Source of the DNA: Novosphingobium sp. TH158
GTDB taxonomy: Bacteria; Pseudomonadota; Alphaproteobacteria; Sphingomonadales; Sphingomonadaceae
Direction of reading: 5' to 3'
Assembly: GCF_002855555.1 (NCBI RefSeq)
Contig: NZ_PKRT01000001.1
Coordinates: forward strand, 2,508,001-2,572,000
DNA length: 64,000 nt
Position numbers and translations under genes: made by a program. Within the stretch, counting starts at the first letter, position 1, and each line of letters starts with the position of its first letter. Below are positions 25,802 through 34,275 of the stretch, one piece after another. The notes beneath the pieces are model-generated. The model made no database searches. It was given only the letters and a program-made list of their open reading frames with translations, and was not told the origin of the DNA.

Positions 25802-26718
25802 CAGTCTTCCGGATGGCCGCCGGGGATGGCGGAACGGGCGATGGAGCCGTCGAGCTCCTCGTAGTCGTGATAGCCGATCGTCGCGTAAAGCTCGGCGCGG
25901 GTCTGCATGCGGTCGATCACCGGCCCGGCCCAGTCCGCCGCCGCCAGCGTCGCATAAAGCTCCTCCTGCGCCTTGGCCGCCATGCGCAGGGCGGAAACCG
26001 GCCAGATGATCATCTTGTAGCCCAGCCGTTCGAACTCGGCCGCCGTCATCTGCGGGGTCTTGCCGAACTCGGTCATGTTGGCGAGCAGCGGCACCTTCAC
26101 TTCGGCAGCAAAGCGGGCGAAATCGGCCGGATCGGACAGCGCCTCGGGGAAGATCGCATCGGCCCCCGCCTCGACATAGAGCTTGGCGCGGGCAATGGCG
26201 CCTTCCAGCCCTTCGCGCTCAAGCCCGTCGGTGCGGGCAACGATGTAGAGGTGGCGGCGGGCCTTGCGGGCAGCGGCAACCTTGGCGGCCATGTCTGCAG
26301 CCGGCGCCAGCTTCTTGTCGTTCAGGTGGCCGCACTTCTTGGGCAGCAGCTGGTCCTCGATCTGCACCGCCGCCGCGCCCGCATCCTCGAAGGCGCGGAC
26401 CATCTGCATCACGTTCAGTGCCTCGCCAAAGCCGGTATCGCCGTCGACGAGGATCGGCAGTTCCGATGCCCGCGCGATCTGGCGGATGAAGAAGCAGACA
26501 TCGTCGATGGTGGTAATGCCGAGGTCCGGCAGGCCCATCGATGCCGACATGGCCGCGCCCGAAAGGTAGACCCCGTCAAACCCCGCGGCCTTGGCCTGCA
26601 GCGAGGACAGGCCGTTGTAGGCCCCCGGAAGGCGCAGGATGCCGGGCCGCTCCACCAGTTCGCGGAACCGCTCGCCGGCGGGCTGGGTGGGCAGGTCTGC
26701 GCCGACGAGATAGGTCAT
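25801..26718 (-). CDS. Isocitrate lyase/PEP mutase-family protein, methylisocitrate-lyase-like
   Basis: 305 residues. TIM-barrel signatures: LPGAYNGLSSLQAKAAGFDGVYLSG, ILVDGDTGFGE (metal Asp), VQIEDQLLPKKCGH (the KKCGH loop with catalytic Cys) and IVARTDGLEREG. In PrpB this enzyme splits 2-methylisocitrate into pyruvate and succinate. It sits 10 bases behind an aldehyde dehydrogenase and divergent from an MmgE/PrpD dehydratase, as in a methylcitrate-like route, but no citrate-synthase-like gene is here. The true substrate may be another 2-substituted malate or isocitrate. Confidence 0.88.
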   Translation of the reverse strand: MTYLVGADLPTQPAGERFRELVERPGILRLPGAYNGLSSLQAKAAGFDGVYLSGAAMSASMGLPDLGITTIDDVCFFIRQIARASELPILVDGDTGFGEALNVMQMVRAFEDAGAAAVQIEDQLLPKKCGHLNDKKLAPAADMAAKVAAARKARRHLYIVARTDGLEREGLEGAIARAKLYVEAGADAIFPEALSDPADFARFAAEVKVPLLANMTEFGKTPQMTAAEFERLGYKMIIWPVSALRMAAKAQEELYATLAAADWAGPVIDRMQTRAELYATIGYHDYEELDGSIARSAIPGGHPED

Positions 26719-26728
26719 TCAGGCCCCT

Positions 26729-28204
26729 TCAGAACTTCATCGAGAACGGATCGCGGCGGTCGCCGGAATAGTCGATGAACACGGTCTTGGTCTGCAGCCA
26801 TTCGAGCAGGCCGGCGTGGCCGCGAACCCGGCCATAGCCGGAATCCTTCATGCCGCCGAACGGAACCTGCGGGGCGGCCTGGCGGTAGGTGTTGACCCAG
26901 ACCACGCCCGACTTGATCGCCCGCATCATTCGCATGCAGCGGTTGATATCCTGCGACCACACGCCCGAGGCGAGGCCATAGGGCGTATCGTTGGCGATCT
27001 GCACCGCCTCTTCCTCGTCATCGAAGGGGATGATCGAAAGGACGGGGCCGAAGATCTCTTCGGCGGCGACCTTCATGTCGTTGCGAACGTCGGCAAAGAT
27101 CGTCGGCTGGACGAAGAAGCCCTTTTCCAGCCCCGGGCCATCGGCGCGCCCGCCGCCGGCAACCAGCCGCGCGCCATCGCCACGGGCAGCCTCAATGAAG
27201 GAGAGGATCTTGTTGAACTGCGGCTCGTTGGCGGCAGTGCCCATCTCGGTTTCGGCAAGGCGCGGATCGCCCATGCGGATTTGCGCGGCGCGCGCAGCCA
27301 GGCCTTCGACCATGCGGTCATAGACACCGCGCTGGACGAGCAGGCGGCTTCCGGCGATGCAGGTCTGGCCGGTTGCACCGAAAATGCCGGCGAGCGCACC
27401 GATCAGCGCCCGGTCGAAATCGCAATCGTCGAACACGATGTTGGGCGATTTGCCACCCAGCTCAAGGCACACCGGCTTGAGGTTCGCCGCCCCGGCAGCG
27501 GCAATCGCGCGGCCAACGCCCGGGCTGCCGGTGAAGCTGATCTTGTCCACCCGCGGATCGGAGGTCAGCGCCGCACCCACCTCTCCCGCACCGGTGACGA
27601 CCTGGAACACGCCCGCCGGGAATCCGGCCTTCTCGACCAGCCGGGCGATCTCCAGCGTGGTGACCGAGGCGTGCTCGCTCGGCTTGGCGATCACGCAGTT
27701 GCCCGCCGCCAGTGCCGCCGGCATGGTGTTGCACAGGATGGCAACCGGCGAGTTCCAGGCCGTGACGCAGGCGATCACGCCGAAGGGCTCACGCACGGCA
27801 AGGCCCGCGGTATCCGCGACGTCGAGCGGCACGACATCACCCGTCACCTTGTCTGCCCAGCTGGCGTAATAGCGGAACAGGCGGGCGGCATAGCCCATCT
27901 GGTTCGACGTTTCGCGGATGACCTTGCCGTTGTCGGTGGTCTCCAGCAGGGCGAGGCGCGCGGCATCGGCGTCGATCAGGTCGGCAAGCTTGTTGAGCAG
28001 CGCGGCGCGCGCGCCCGGAAGGGCGCTGCCCCAGGCCGGCGCGGCACGGCGGGCCGCAGCGACCGCCTCGGCAACGTCGCCAGCCGTGGCGATCGGGATA
28101 TGCGCATGGACTTCCTGGTTGAAGGGATTCACCGCCGGAATGGTCTCGCCGCCAGCGGCGTCGCGCCACTTGCCATCGATGAAGAGCTGGTATGTCTGCG
28201 CCAT
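26729..28204 (-). CDS. NAD(P)-dependent aldehyde dehydrogenase
   Basis: 491 residues from the ATG at 28204. Classic ALDH fold: GVIACVTAWNSPVAI, KPSEHASVTTLEIARL, FTGSPGVGRAI (cofactor), LELGGKSPNIVFDD with catalytic Glu, and GATGQTCIAGSRLL with nucleophile Cys. FGGMKDSGYGRVRG closes the substrate site. Oxidises an aldehyde to an acid in the cytoplasm. It heads the operon with the methylisocitrate-lyase-like and APH-fold genes and is divergent from MmgE/PrpD across a palindromic operator (28231-28251). Confidence 0.92.
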   Translation of the reverse strand: MAQTYQLFIDGKWRDAAGGETIPAVNPFNQEVHAHIPIATAGDVAEAVAAARRAAPAWGSALPGARAALLNKLADLIDADAARLALLETTDNGKVIRETSNQMGYAARLFRYYASWADKVTGDVVPLDVADTAGLAVREPFGVIACVTAWNSPVAILCNTMPAALAAGNCVIAKPSEHASVTTLEIARLVEKAGFPAGVFQVVTGAGEVGAALTSDPRVDKISFTGSPGVGRAIAAAGAANLKPVCLELGGKSPNIVFDDCDFDRALIGALAGIFGATGQTCIAGSRLLVQRGVYDRMVEGLAARAAQIRMGDPRLAETEMGTAANEPQFNKILSFIEAARGDGARLVAGGGRADGPGLEKGFFVQPTIFADVRNDMKVAAEEIFGPVLSIIPFDDEEEAVQIANDTPYGLASGVWSQDINRCMRMMRAIKSGVVWVNTYRQAAPQVPFGGMKDSGYGRVRGHAGLLEWLQTKTVFIDYSGDRRDPFSMKF

Positions 28205-28230
28205 TCCTGTTTCCTTCGCGGTGCGGTGGC

Positions 28231-28251
28231 GGCTGTCAACAGTTGACTGCC
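28231..28251. promoter_or_regulatory. Operator between the aldehyde dehydrogenase and MmgE/PrpD genes
   Basis: GTCAACAGTTGAC is a perfect 6-bp inverted repeat about one base. After a T-T mismatch it continues as GGC/GCC on the outside. It contains TTGACT, a fair -35 for the rightward genes. Located 27 bases from one start and 31 from the other, so one regulator could control both operons. The size and form suit a GntR-type protein; no such gene is adjacent. Confidence 0.55.
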
Positions 28252-28281
28252 GCGCCAATATGATACTTATCCGGTGCCATT

Positions 28282-29670
28282 ATGTTTAGCGCATTGACCC
28301 CATCGCAGGCCATTGGCGAATTGGCTGCCACACTCCGCCTCGGCGATGTTGCCCCCGCGGTGGTGGCCCGGGCCAAGCTGCATATCCTCGATGCGCTGGG
28401 ACTGGGGCTGGCATCGAGCGTGCAGGACTTCGGCCGGTCGGTGATGGCGGGAACGCTGGCCATGGCGGGCGAGGGTCCCTGTTCGGTAATTGGCCGGTCC
28501 GAAAGACTGCCCTTGCGCGATGCCGCCATGGTCAATGGCACGCTGGTTCACGGGCTCGATTTCGACGATACGCACCTTGCCTCGATCATCCACGCCACCG
28601 CGACTGCGCTGCCCGCGGCGCTGGCCCTGGGCGAAGCGCTGGATGCCAGCGGGGCAGACATGCTGGCGGCGTTCGTTGCCGGGGCCGAAACCGCCATCCG
28701 CGTGGGTCTGGCCGTTGATGGCGGGTTCCATCACACCGGGCATCACGCCACGTCGATGGTCAGCCATTTTGCCAGCGCGGTTACGGCGGGGCGGCTGCTG
28801 GGCCTTTCCGGCATGGCCATCGGCGCAGCACAGGGCATCGCCGGATCGACCGCTTCGGGCATCCAGGTATTCCTTGAAGAAGGCGCCTGGACCAAGCGCT
28901 TTCACCCCGGCTGGGGCGCAGTGGCCGGCATTACCGCCGCCTATCTTGCCGAGGCGCAGTTCAAGGCTCCGTCGCGGGTTTACGAGGGCCGTTTCGGGCT
29001 GTTCCATGCCCATCTGCACGGGCAGGAAACGAAGAACGACGAACTGACGCGCGGCCTGGGCGAGATCTGGCATTTCGGCGAAACGGCGCTGAAGCCCTAT
29101 CCGGTCTGCCACTTCATTCATGGCTGCGCCGATGCGGCGATAGACCTGCATCGCGAGATCGCGGGCGCGGACATCGTCTCGGTCGAGGCGCGGCTGGGCG
29201 AGCCGACCCTGCACATCGTCTGCGAACCCGAAGAGGCCAAGCGCAGTCCGACCAACGAATACGAAGTGAAGTTCTCAGCCCACTTCGTCGTGGCCTATTG
29301 CCTGCTGCATGGCCGTTTCGGCCTGCCCGACCTGCTGCCTGCGGCAATCGCCGATCCGGCCGCTCTCGCACTGGCCCGGAAGGTCACCTGCAAGGCCGAT
29401 CCCGATAGCCGTTTCCCGGAATTCTATTCGGGCGGCGTCACCGTGACGCTGGCGGACGGGCGCGTGCTTTCGCGCCATGTCCCGGTCAATTCCGGGGCGG
29501 GGGAGAACGCGTTGAGCGCAGAGCAAGTTGCTGCCAAGTTCATGGCCTCTGCCAGCCTGGCGATCGATGAGGCGCAGGCCGGCCGCGTGCTTGACCGTGT
29601 GATGCGACTGGAGTCCATTCCCGTGCGGCAACTGGCGGCAGCGTTGCGGACGGAGGAAGCGCGGACATGA
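28282..29670 (+). CDS. MmgE/PrpD-family dehydratase
   Basis: 462 residues. Typical features: ARAKLHILDALGLGLASS near the N-terminus, VNGTLVHGLDFDDTH, HATATALPAALALGE, and ALKPYPVCHFIHGCADAAIDL for the second domain. PrpD dehydrates 2-methylcitrate to 2-methylaconitate; relatives include cis-aconitate decarboxylase (Irg1) and iminodisuccinate epimerase, so itaconate chemistry is also possible. Divergent from the methylisocitrate-lyase-like operon and overlapping the next SDR gene by 4 bases, which ties all to one catabolic pathway. Confidence 0.88.
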   Translation: MFSALTPSQAIGELAATLRLGDVAPAVVARAKLHILDALGLGLASSVQDFGRSVMAGTLAMAGEGPCSVIGRSERLPLRDAAMVNGTLVHGLDFDDTHLASIIHATATALPAALALGEALDASGADMLAAFVAGAETAIRVGLAVDGGFHHTGHHATSMVSHFASAVTAGRLLGLSGMAIGAAQGIAGSTASGIQVFLEEGAWTKRFHPGWGAVAGITAAYLAEAQFKAPSRVYEGRFGLFHAHLHGQETKNDELTRGLGEIWHFGETALKPYPVCHFIHGCADAAIDLHREIAGADIVSVEARLGEPTLHIVCEPEEAKRSPTNEYEVKFSAHFVVAYCLLHGRFGLPDLLPAAIADPAALALARKVTCKADPDSRFPEFYSGGVTVTLADGRVLSRHVPVNSGAGENALSAEQVAAKFMASASLAIDEAQAGRVLDRVMRLESIPVRQLAAALRTEEART

Positions 29671-30518
29671 GCGGAAACAGGATTGCAGTCATCACCGGGG
29701 CAAGCGCCGGGGTCGGCCTGGCTGCGGCAAAGGCGCTGGCCGCAGAAGGCTGGCGCGTGATCGGCCTCGGCCGCAACGCGGCGCGCTGCGCGGCGGCAGA
29801 GGCGGAACTGCGGGCCTCTGCCCCCGGTGCCGAGGTTACCATGCTGCGCGCCGACCTTTCGCTCATGGCCGATGCGGCGCGCGTGGCGAAAGAGATTGCC
29901 GGCATGGTCGATCATGTCGATCTGCTGGCCAACAATGCCGGCGGCATGATTCCCGAACCGGCGGTGACCGCCGAGGGGCTTGAGGAATGCTTTGCCGGCA
30001 ATCACCTTGGGCCGTTCGTGCTGACCACGCGGCTGCTGCCCTTGCTGCTCAAGGCTCCGCAGCCACGAGTGATCAACACCAGCTCCGACGGCAGCGAAAT
30101 GATACCGGGGATGAACTGGGAGAATCTGGAAGACCCGCTCGGCAGTTCGCCGGGCGCGGCCTATTGCAGCGGCAAGCTGGCCAATGTGATGTTTGCGGCG
30201 GAACTGGCGCGGCGCCATGGCGGGCAGGGGCTGCTGGCCTTTTCGTTCCACCCCGGCACCGTGGCATCGAACTTCTTCGCCCATGTCCCGCAAGCGACGC
30301 GGGCCCATACCGAAGCGCTGGAAAAGATCACGCCCGAAGAAGGCGCGGCAACGCTGCTGTGGCTGGCAAGGCAGCCTGCCGAGGCGCTCGACAACGGCGG
30401 CTATTACTATCGCTGCGCCCCGCGCGACCCCAACCCCACCGCGCACGATCCCGCGAACGGCGAGCGTCTGTGGGCCCTAAGCGAGCAGCTTGTCGCCAGC
30501 GCCCTGGCCCGTTCCTGA
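29667..30518 (+). CDS. SDR oxidoreductase, retinol-dehydrogenase-like
   Basis: 283 residues. TGASAGVGLAAAKALAAEGW binds the nucleotide, LLANNAGG is the core NNAG, and AYCSGKLANVMFAAELARR supplies catalytic Tyr and Lys. FHPGTVASNF follows as usual. Its start overlaps the MmgE/PrpD stop (ATGA), so translation is coupled. Oxidises or reduces an alcohol/ketone of the same pathway. Convergent with the DUF1214 gene, only 2 bases between the stops. Confidence 0.87.
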   Translation: MSGNRIAVITGASAGVGLAAAKALAAEGWRVIGLGRNAARCAAAEAELRASAPGAEVTMLRADLSLMADAARVAKEIAGMVDHVDLLANNAGGMIPEPAVTAEGLEECFAGNHLGPFVLTTRLLPLLLKAPQPRVINTSSDGSEMIPGMNWENLEDPLGSSPGAAYCSGKLANVMFAAELARRHGGQGLLAFSFHPGTVASNFFAHVPQATRAHTEALEKITPEEGAATLLWLARQPAEALDNGGYYYRCAPRDPNPTAHDPANGERLWALSEQLVASALARS

Positions 30519-30520
30519 AC

Positions 30521-31801
30521 TTACCAGCGCCGCCGCCGTTGGCAGGCGCGGACGCGGCGAGCCAGTTCCTCGCGGCGCTGTTCGGGCGTCACCACCGGCG
30601 TATCGGCGGGCAGGTGCGCGCGCAGGTCTTTCAGCTTGACGCGCTTGATCGTCGGCACCGGCTCTGAATCGCAATCGTACCAGCGGCCATAGATGCCGCC
30701 CTCGGTGTAGCCCGCCGGATCCAGCCAGTTCGGCACGCCCGGGTCTTCCAGCGAGATGACCGCGCGGTACTTGCCGTCGCTGGACAGCCTGGCCATCGCG
30801 CCATTGGTGCTGGACAGGCGATAGACATATTCCAGCGCGTTGAAGAGCGGATCGTTGAGCTGGATGTTCCAGTAGGGCGCCTTCTTCGGAATCTCCGTCT
30901 CGATGATCAATGCCTCGTCGGCATCGAACTGGAAGCAGGCGGGCCAGTAGGTCTGCTTCACCAGCGCGCCGGGATAGCGCACGGGTTCGAACACGTTGTA
31001 GCCGACGCGCTGGCGCACCGCGTTCTGCATGGCGTTGTAAAGCTTTGTCTTGCGCGCGGGGAACTTCGCCATCTGCCGGATGCGTTCAAGGATCTGTTCA
31101 GGGCTGAGGCGCGGCTTGGGACCGACCGGGGAGAGGCATTCGATCGACAGCTGGGGATCGCGCTCGTTCTCCCAGTCGTACATGCGATAGCGCAGGTACA
31201 TGCCGCGTGCCGCCGGGTGCAGCGGTGCCCAGTGGCCGGTATAGCCTTCCGGGCGCTTCTCGCTGAAGATGATCTCGAAGTCCTCGCCAAGGCCGATGCC
31301 GATATCGTTGGTGTCGAGCTCGTTGTGCCCGTTCGGCACAGGCATTTCATCCACCGTGCCGGAAAGGGCAGCCTGGGTGGTGAAGGAGAGGATCTTGCAG
31401 GTGCCGCGATTGCCCGAAACGCGGTAGGTCAGCCGACCGTCGATCGGCGACTGGACGTAGATATCGTCCGGGTTGGGCTGGAGGGTGTAAACCGGGTTCC
31501 ACAGCGGCGCCCAGTCCGGGTGCTCGGCATCGGCGTGGAAGTACATGAAATAGGCGTAGGACAGGCTGGTCATCGTCTGGCGATAGAGGTCAGCCCGGAA
31601 GGCCGGGTCCTCGGGGTGCCAGGTGTCCTTGAGATTCGCCACCGCGCCTTCAAGATCGGCAAGGTAATGAAGGATATCGGGGTTTATCTCGGTCGCCATG
31701 CGGGCCTCTCCTGCCAATGCAGGCAAAGGGTAACCCGCCGCGAGCGCAGCGCAAATCGCCCCGCCGATCACCTCGCGGCGGTCGGCGGGGAAACCGGTCA
31801 T
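30521..31801 (-). CDS. DUF1214-domain protein
   Basis: 426 residues from the ATG at 31801, giving a Tat-like signal (DRREVIGGAICAALAAGYPLPALAGEA); an ATG at 31699 has a better ribosome site (AGGAG) and would give a cytoplasmic protein, so the start is undecided. The C-terminal region (about 290-400) with YWNIQLNDPLFNALEYVYRLSS and WLDPAGYTEGGIYGRW is the DUF1214 fold. No reaction is established for the family that I know of. Last gene of the ferredoxin-P450 operon (7 bases after P450), so it probably acts on the P450 substrate or product. Confidence 0.78.
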   Translation of the reverse strand: MTGFPADRREVIGGAICAALAAGYPLPALAGEARMATEINPDILHYLADLEGAVANLKDTWHPEDPAFRADLYRQTMTSLSYAYFMYFHADAEHPDWAPLWNPVYTLQPNPDDIYVQSPIDGRLTYRVSGNRGTCKILSFTTQAALSGTVDEMPVPNGHNELDTNDIGIGLGEDFEIIFSEKRPEGYTGHWAPLHPAARGMYLRYRMYDWENERDPQLSIECLSPVGPKPRLSPEQILERIRQMAKFPARKTKLYNAMQNAVRQRVGYNVFEPVRYPGALVKQTYWPACFQFDADEALIIETEIPKKAPYWNIQLNDPLFNALEYVYRLSSTNGAMARLSSDGKYRAVISLEDPGVPNWLDPAGYTEGGIYGRWYDCDSEPVPTIKRVKLKDLRAHLPADTPVVTPEQRREELARRVRACQRRRRW

Positions 31802-31808
31802 TGCAGGC

Positions 31809-33068
31809 TCAGGCCTTCCAGACGAGCGGCAGGTGCTCGGGTCCGATCACGCCGCCGGGGCGGTACTCGATCTCGGTACCGGCCTTCAGTTCGAAGTCGG
31901 GAATGCGCTTGAGCCATTCCTGCAGCGAGATCTTCAGCTCGAGACGGGCGAGGTGCCCGCCCATGCACGAGTGCACGCCGACGGTGAAGGCAAGGATCGT
32001 CTTGCGCGGACGGTCGAAATCGACCTTTAGCGGATCCGGGAACACTTCAGGGTCGAAGTTGGCGGCGGGCAGGACGCAGGTGATGCGATCGCCCTTCTTC
32101 ATTTCCACGCCCTTGAAGACGTAGTCCTGATCGAGCACGCGGCCCGAGAAGGTCACCGACCAGCGGCGCAGCAGTTCTTCGACCACCTTGTCGGGATCGG
32201 TTTCCATGCGGGCGATCACTTCGCGGCGCAGGTCCGCATCGCGGGCCAGGTGCAGCCAGATGTTGTTCAGCGTGGCGAAGACCGTGTCGAGGCCGCCGAT
32301 GAACAGGAAGCAGACGAAGCCGAAGACTTCCTTGTCGGACAGCGGCTTGCCCTCAACCTCGGCATTGGCGATCAGGCTGACCACGCCGTTATCCGGGTTC
32401 GCCTTCTTTTCGGCGATTGCCCCCTTCAGGTATGCGGTGATCTTCTGCATCGCATCGGCCATCGCTTCGCGCGAGTTCGAATGGAGCAGCTGCACCGCCC
32501 ATTCAACGAAGGTATCGCGCATGTCCTGCGGCAGGCCCATGATGTCGAGGAACACCGAAACCGGCAGCGGGCGACCGAAGGCTTCGGTGTACTCGCATTC
32601 GTTGCCCTTGGCCTGGATCTCCTCGATCAGGTCGATGGCACGCTGGCGGATCAGGCCTTCAAGCTGCTTCACGCCCGCCGGGCAGAACAGCGGATCGACG
32701 ATGTTGCGATACTTGCGATGATGCGGCGGATCGATCTCGATCGGGATGAAGTAGAAGTAATCGTCCGGATCGCGCGGGAAGGGGGTGGCGCCTTCGTTGG
32801 AGAAGATCTCCGGGTGGCGCAGGATGAACAGGCAGTCCTCGTGCTTGATGGCCTGCCACATGTTGCCCATCGGGCCGACGTTGTAATGGATCGGCGGCAG
32901 CTTTTCATGCATCGCCGCCATGAAGCCGTGCGGATCGGCGAGGAATTCGGGGCCGAAGGTGAGGCCGGTTTCGGTCACCAGTTCGGCCGGCACGTGGGCC
33001 GGGATCTGATCACGCCCGACAACGCGGGGGAAGTTGGGCGGTACGGGATTGGCTGCGTCGATTGCCAT
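31809..33068 (-). CDS. Cytochrome P450, bacterial class I
   Basis: 419 residues, no membrane anchor. The heme motif is FTVGVHSCMGGHLARLE with the axial Cys at about 368. The I-helix oxygen-binding motif is FIGGLDTV, the K-helix ExxR is EELLR. Length and layout fit soluble bacterial P450s such as those hydroxylating terpenes, steroids or fatty acids. Its electron donor is the [2Fe-2S] ferredoxin encoded 24 bases upstream in the same operon; no ferredoxin reductase is nearby. Expression is probably controlled by the divergent TetR gene. Confidence 0.93.
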   Translation of the reverse strand: MAIDAANPVPPNFPRVVGRDQIPAHVPAELVTETGLTFGPEFLADPHGFMAAMHEKLPPIHYNVGPMGNMWQAIKHEDCLFILRHPEIFSNEGATPFPRDPDDYFYFIPIEIDPPHHRKYRNIVDPLFCPAGVKQLEGLIRQRAIDLIEEIQAKGNECEYTEAFGRPLPVSVFLDIMGLPQDMRDTFVEWAVQLLHSNSREAMADAMQKITAYLKGAIAEKKANPDNGVVSLIANAEVEGKPLSDKEVFGFVCFLFIGGLDTVFATLNNIWLHLARDADLRREVIARMETDPDKVVEELLRRWSVTFSGRVLDQDYVFKGVEMKKGDRITCVLPAANFDPEVFPDPLKVDFDRPRKTILAFTVGVHSCMGGHLARLELKISLQEWLKRIPDFELKAGTEIEYRPGGVIGPEHLPLVWKA

Positions 33069-33092
33069 TGCGCTATCCTTTCGGGCCGGGGA

Positions 33093-33419
33093 TCAGAACT
33101 GGGTTTCGGGCATGTGGACGACAAGCCCGTCGAGCTCGTCGGACATGATCACCTGGCAGCACAGGCGGCTGGTGGCATTGGCCTCGACCGAAGTGGCTTC
33201 GAGCAGTTCGGCTTCCGCTTCCGAAGAAGGCCCACCGACCTTGCTGGCCCAGTCCGCGTCGATGAACACGTGGCAGGTGGCGCAGGAGCAGGCGCCGCCG
33301 CATTCGCCGGCAATGCCCTCGATGCCGTTGTAGAGCGCACCGCGCATCACGTTTTCGCCGACGGCCACGTCGACAGTCTGGCTTTCTCCATCAAACGAAA
33401 CGTAGGTAACCTTCGGCAT
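33093..33419 (-). CDS. [2Fe-2S] ferredoxin, P450 electron donor type
   Basis: 108 residues from the ATG at 33419 (MPKVTYVSFDGES). Cluster ligands appear as ECGGACSCATCHVF, the Cys-x5-Cys-x2-Cys pattern of adrenodoxin/putidaredoxin proteins, with the fourth Cys in RLCCQVIM. Transfers single electrons from a reductase to the P450 encoded next. First gene of the ferredoxin-P450-DUF1214 operon, with a perfect operator-like palindrome 32 bases before its start. Confidence 0.93.
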   Translation of the reverse strand: MPKVTYVSFDGESQTVDVAVGENVMRGALYNGIEGIAGECGGACSCATCHVFIDADWASKVGGPSSEAEAELLEATSVEANATSRLCCQVIMSDELDGLVVHMPETQF

Positions 33420-33451
33420 TGCTTGACTCTCCGACATCCATGCAGCACAGT

Positions 33452-33466
33452 GAGAACGCTGTTCTC
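33452..33466. promoter_or_regulatory. TetR-type operator between ferredoxin/P450 operon and tetR
   Basis: GAGAACgctGTTCTC is a perfect 6-bp inverted repeat with a 3-base centre. It is the only strong palindrome in the gap between the divergent genes (33420-33537). Most likely the binding site of the adjacent TetR protein. Confidence 0.65.
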
Positions 33467-33537
33467 GTTTTCTAGGGGAAGGAACGTGGAAGAGTCAACG
33501 GGCAAAGTTGCGCTCTGCCACGAAGTAGCGAGGGATT

Positions 33538-34194
33538 ATGGAAAATGTCATTGCCCGGAACCCGGTGCCACGGGTGCGGCCGAGCGGCTCCGAACGCCGC
33601 CGCCAGATCGTCGAGGCCGCCTATGACCTGCTGGCAGAAGATGGCCTCGACGGGCTGACGATACGCGCCGTGCTGACCCGCACCGGCCTTGCCCGGCGCG
33701 CCTTCTACGAAAGCTTCGGCGGCAAGGATGACCTTGTCATCGCCGTGTTCGAAGAGACGCTGAAGCTGGCCGCGGACCATTACAGCGGCCTTTCCGCAGG
33801 GTATGACTCGCCGATGGAGCGGCTGCGCTTCATCGTCACCTCGATCATGCTGGGGCAGGGTTACCTGGGCGAACAGCCCGACCAGCCCCGCGATCGCCGA
33901 GGGGCCGCGCTCAGCCGCGAGCACATGCGGCTTGCCGAAAGCCATCCGGCGCAGTTGCAGGCGGCGCTGCGCCCCCTGCTTGCCGTGCTGGCCCGCAACC
34001 TTGCCGACGGCATGGAGCAGGGAGTCATGCGCCGTGCCGATCCCGACCGGCTGGCGGCGCTGGTCTACAATCTCGTCTCCAGCACCGCCCATACCGAATT
34101 CGTTGCCGCAGAAGGCGGCGTGCTCGATCCGGTCCGGCGCAAGGCGCTGGCGGAGGACATCTGGGAATTCTGCCGCCGGGCGGTGATTGCCTGA
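33538..34194 (+). CDS. TetR-family transcriptional regulator
   Basis: 218 residues. The N-terminal helix-turn-helix runs from RRRQIVEAAYDLLAEDGLDGL to TGLARRAFYESFGGKDDL (residues 20-65). The C-terminal ligand-binding domain is all-helical and family-variable. Divergent from the ferredoxin/P450/DUF1214 operon, with a single clear palindrome between; probable repressor of that operon, relieved by the P450 substrate or a metabolite. The next SDR gene follows 81 bases downstream in the same direction. Confidence 0.9.
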   Translation: MENVIARNPVPRVRPSGSERRRQIVEAAYDLLAEDGLDGLTIRAVLTRTGLARRAFYESFGGKDDLVIAVFEETLKLAADHYSGLSAGYDSPMERLRFIVTSIMLGQGYLGEQPDQPRDRRGAALSREHMRLAESHPAQLQAALRPLLAVLARNLADGMEQGVMRRADPDRLAALVYNLVSSTAHTEFVAAEGGVLDPVRRKALAEDIWEFCRRAVIA

Positions 34195-34275
34195 CCCGCT
34201 CGGGCGATCTTGTACGGGCCGGCTGGCAGCCGGCAGCCTTATCGGGCAGCACACGGGAAAATACGGGAGGATGGC

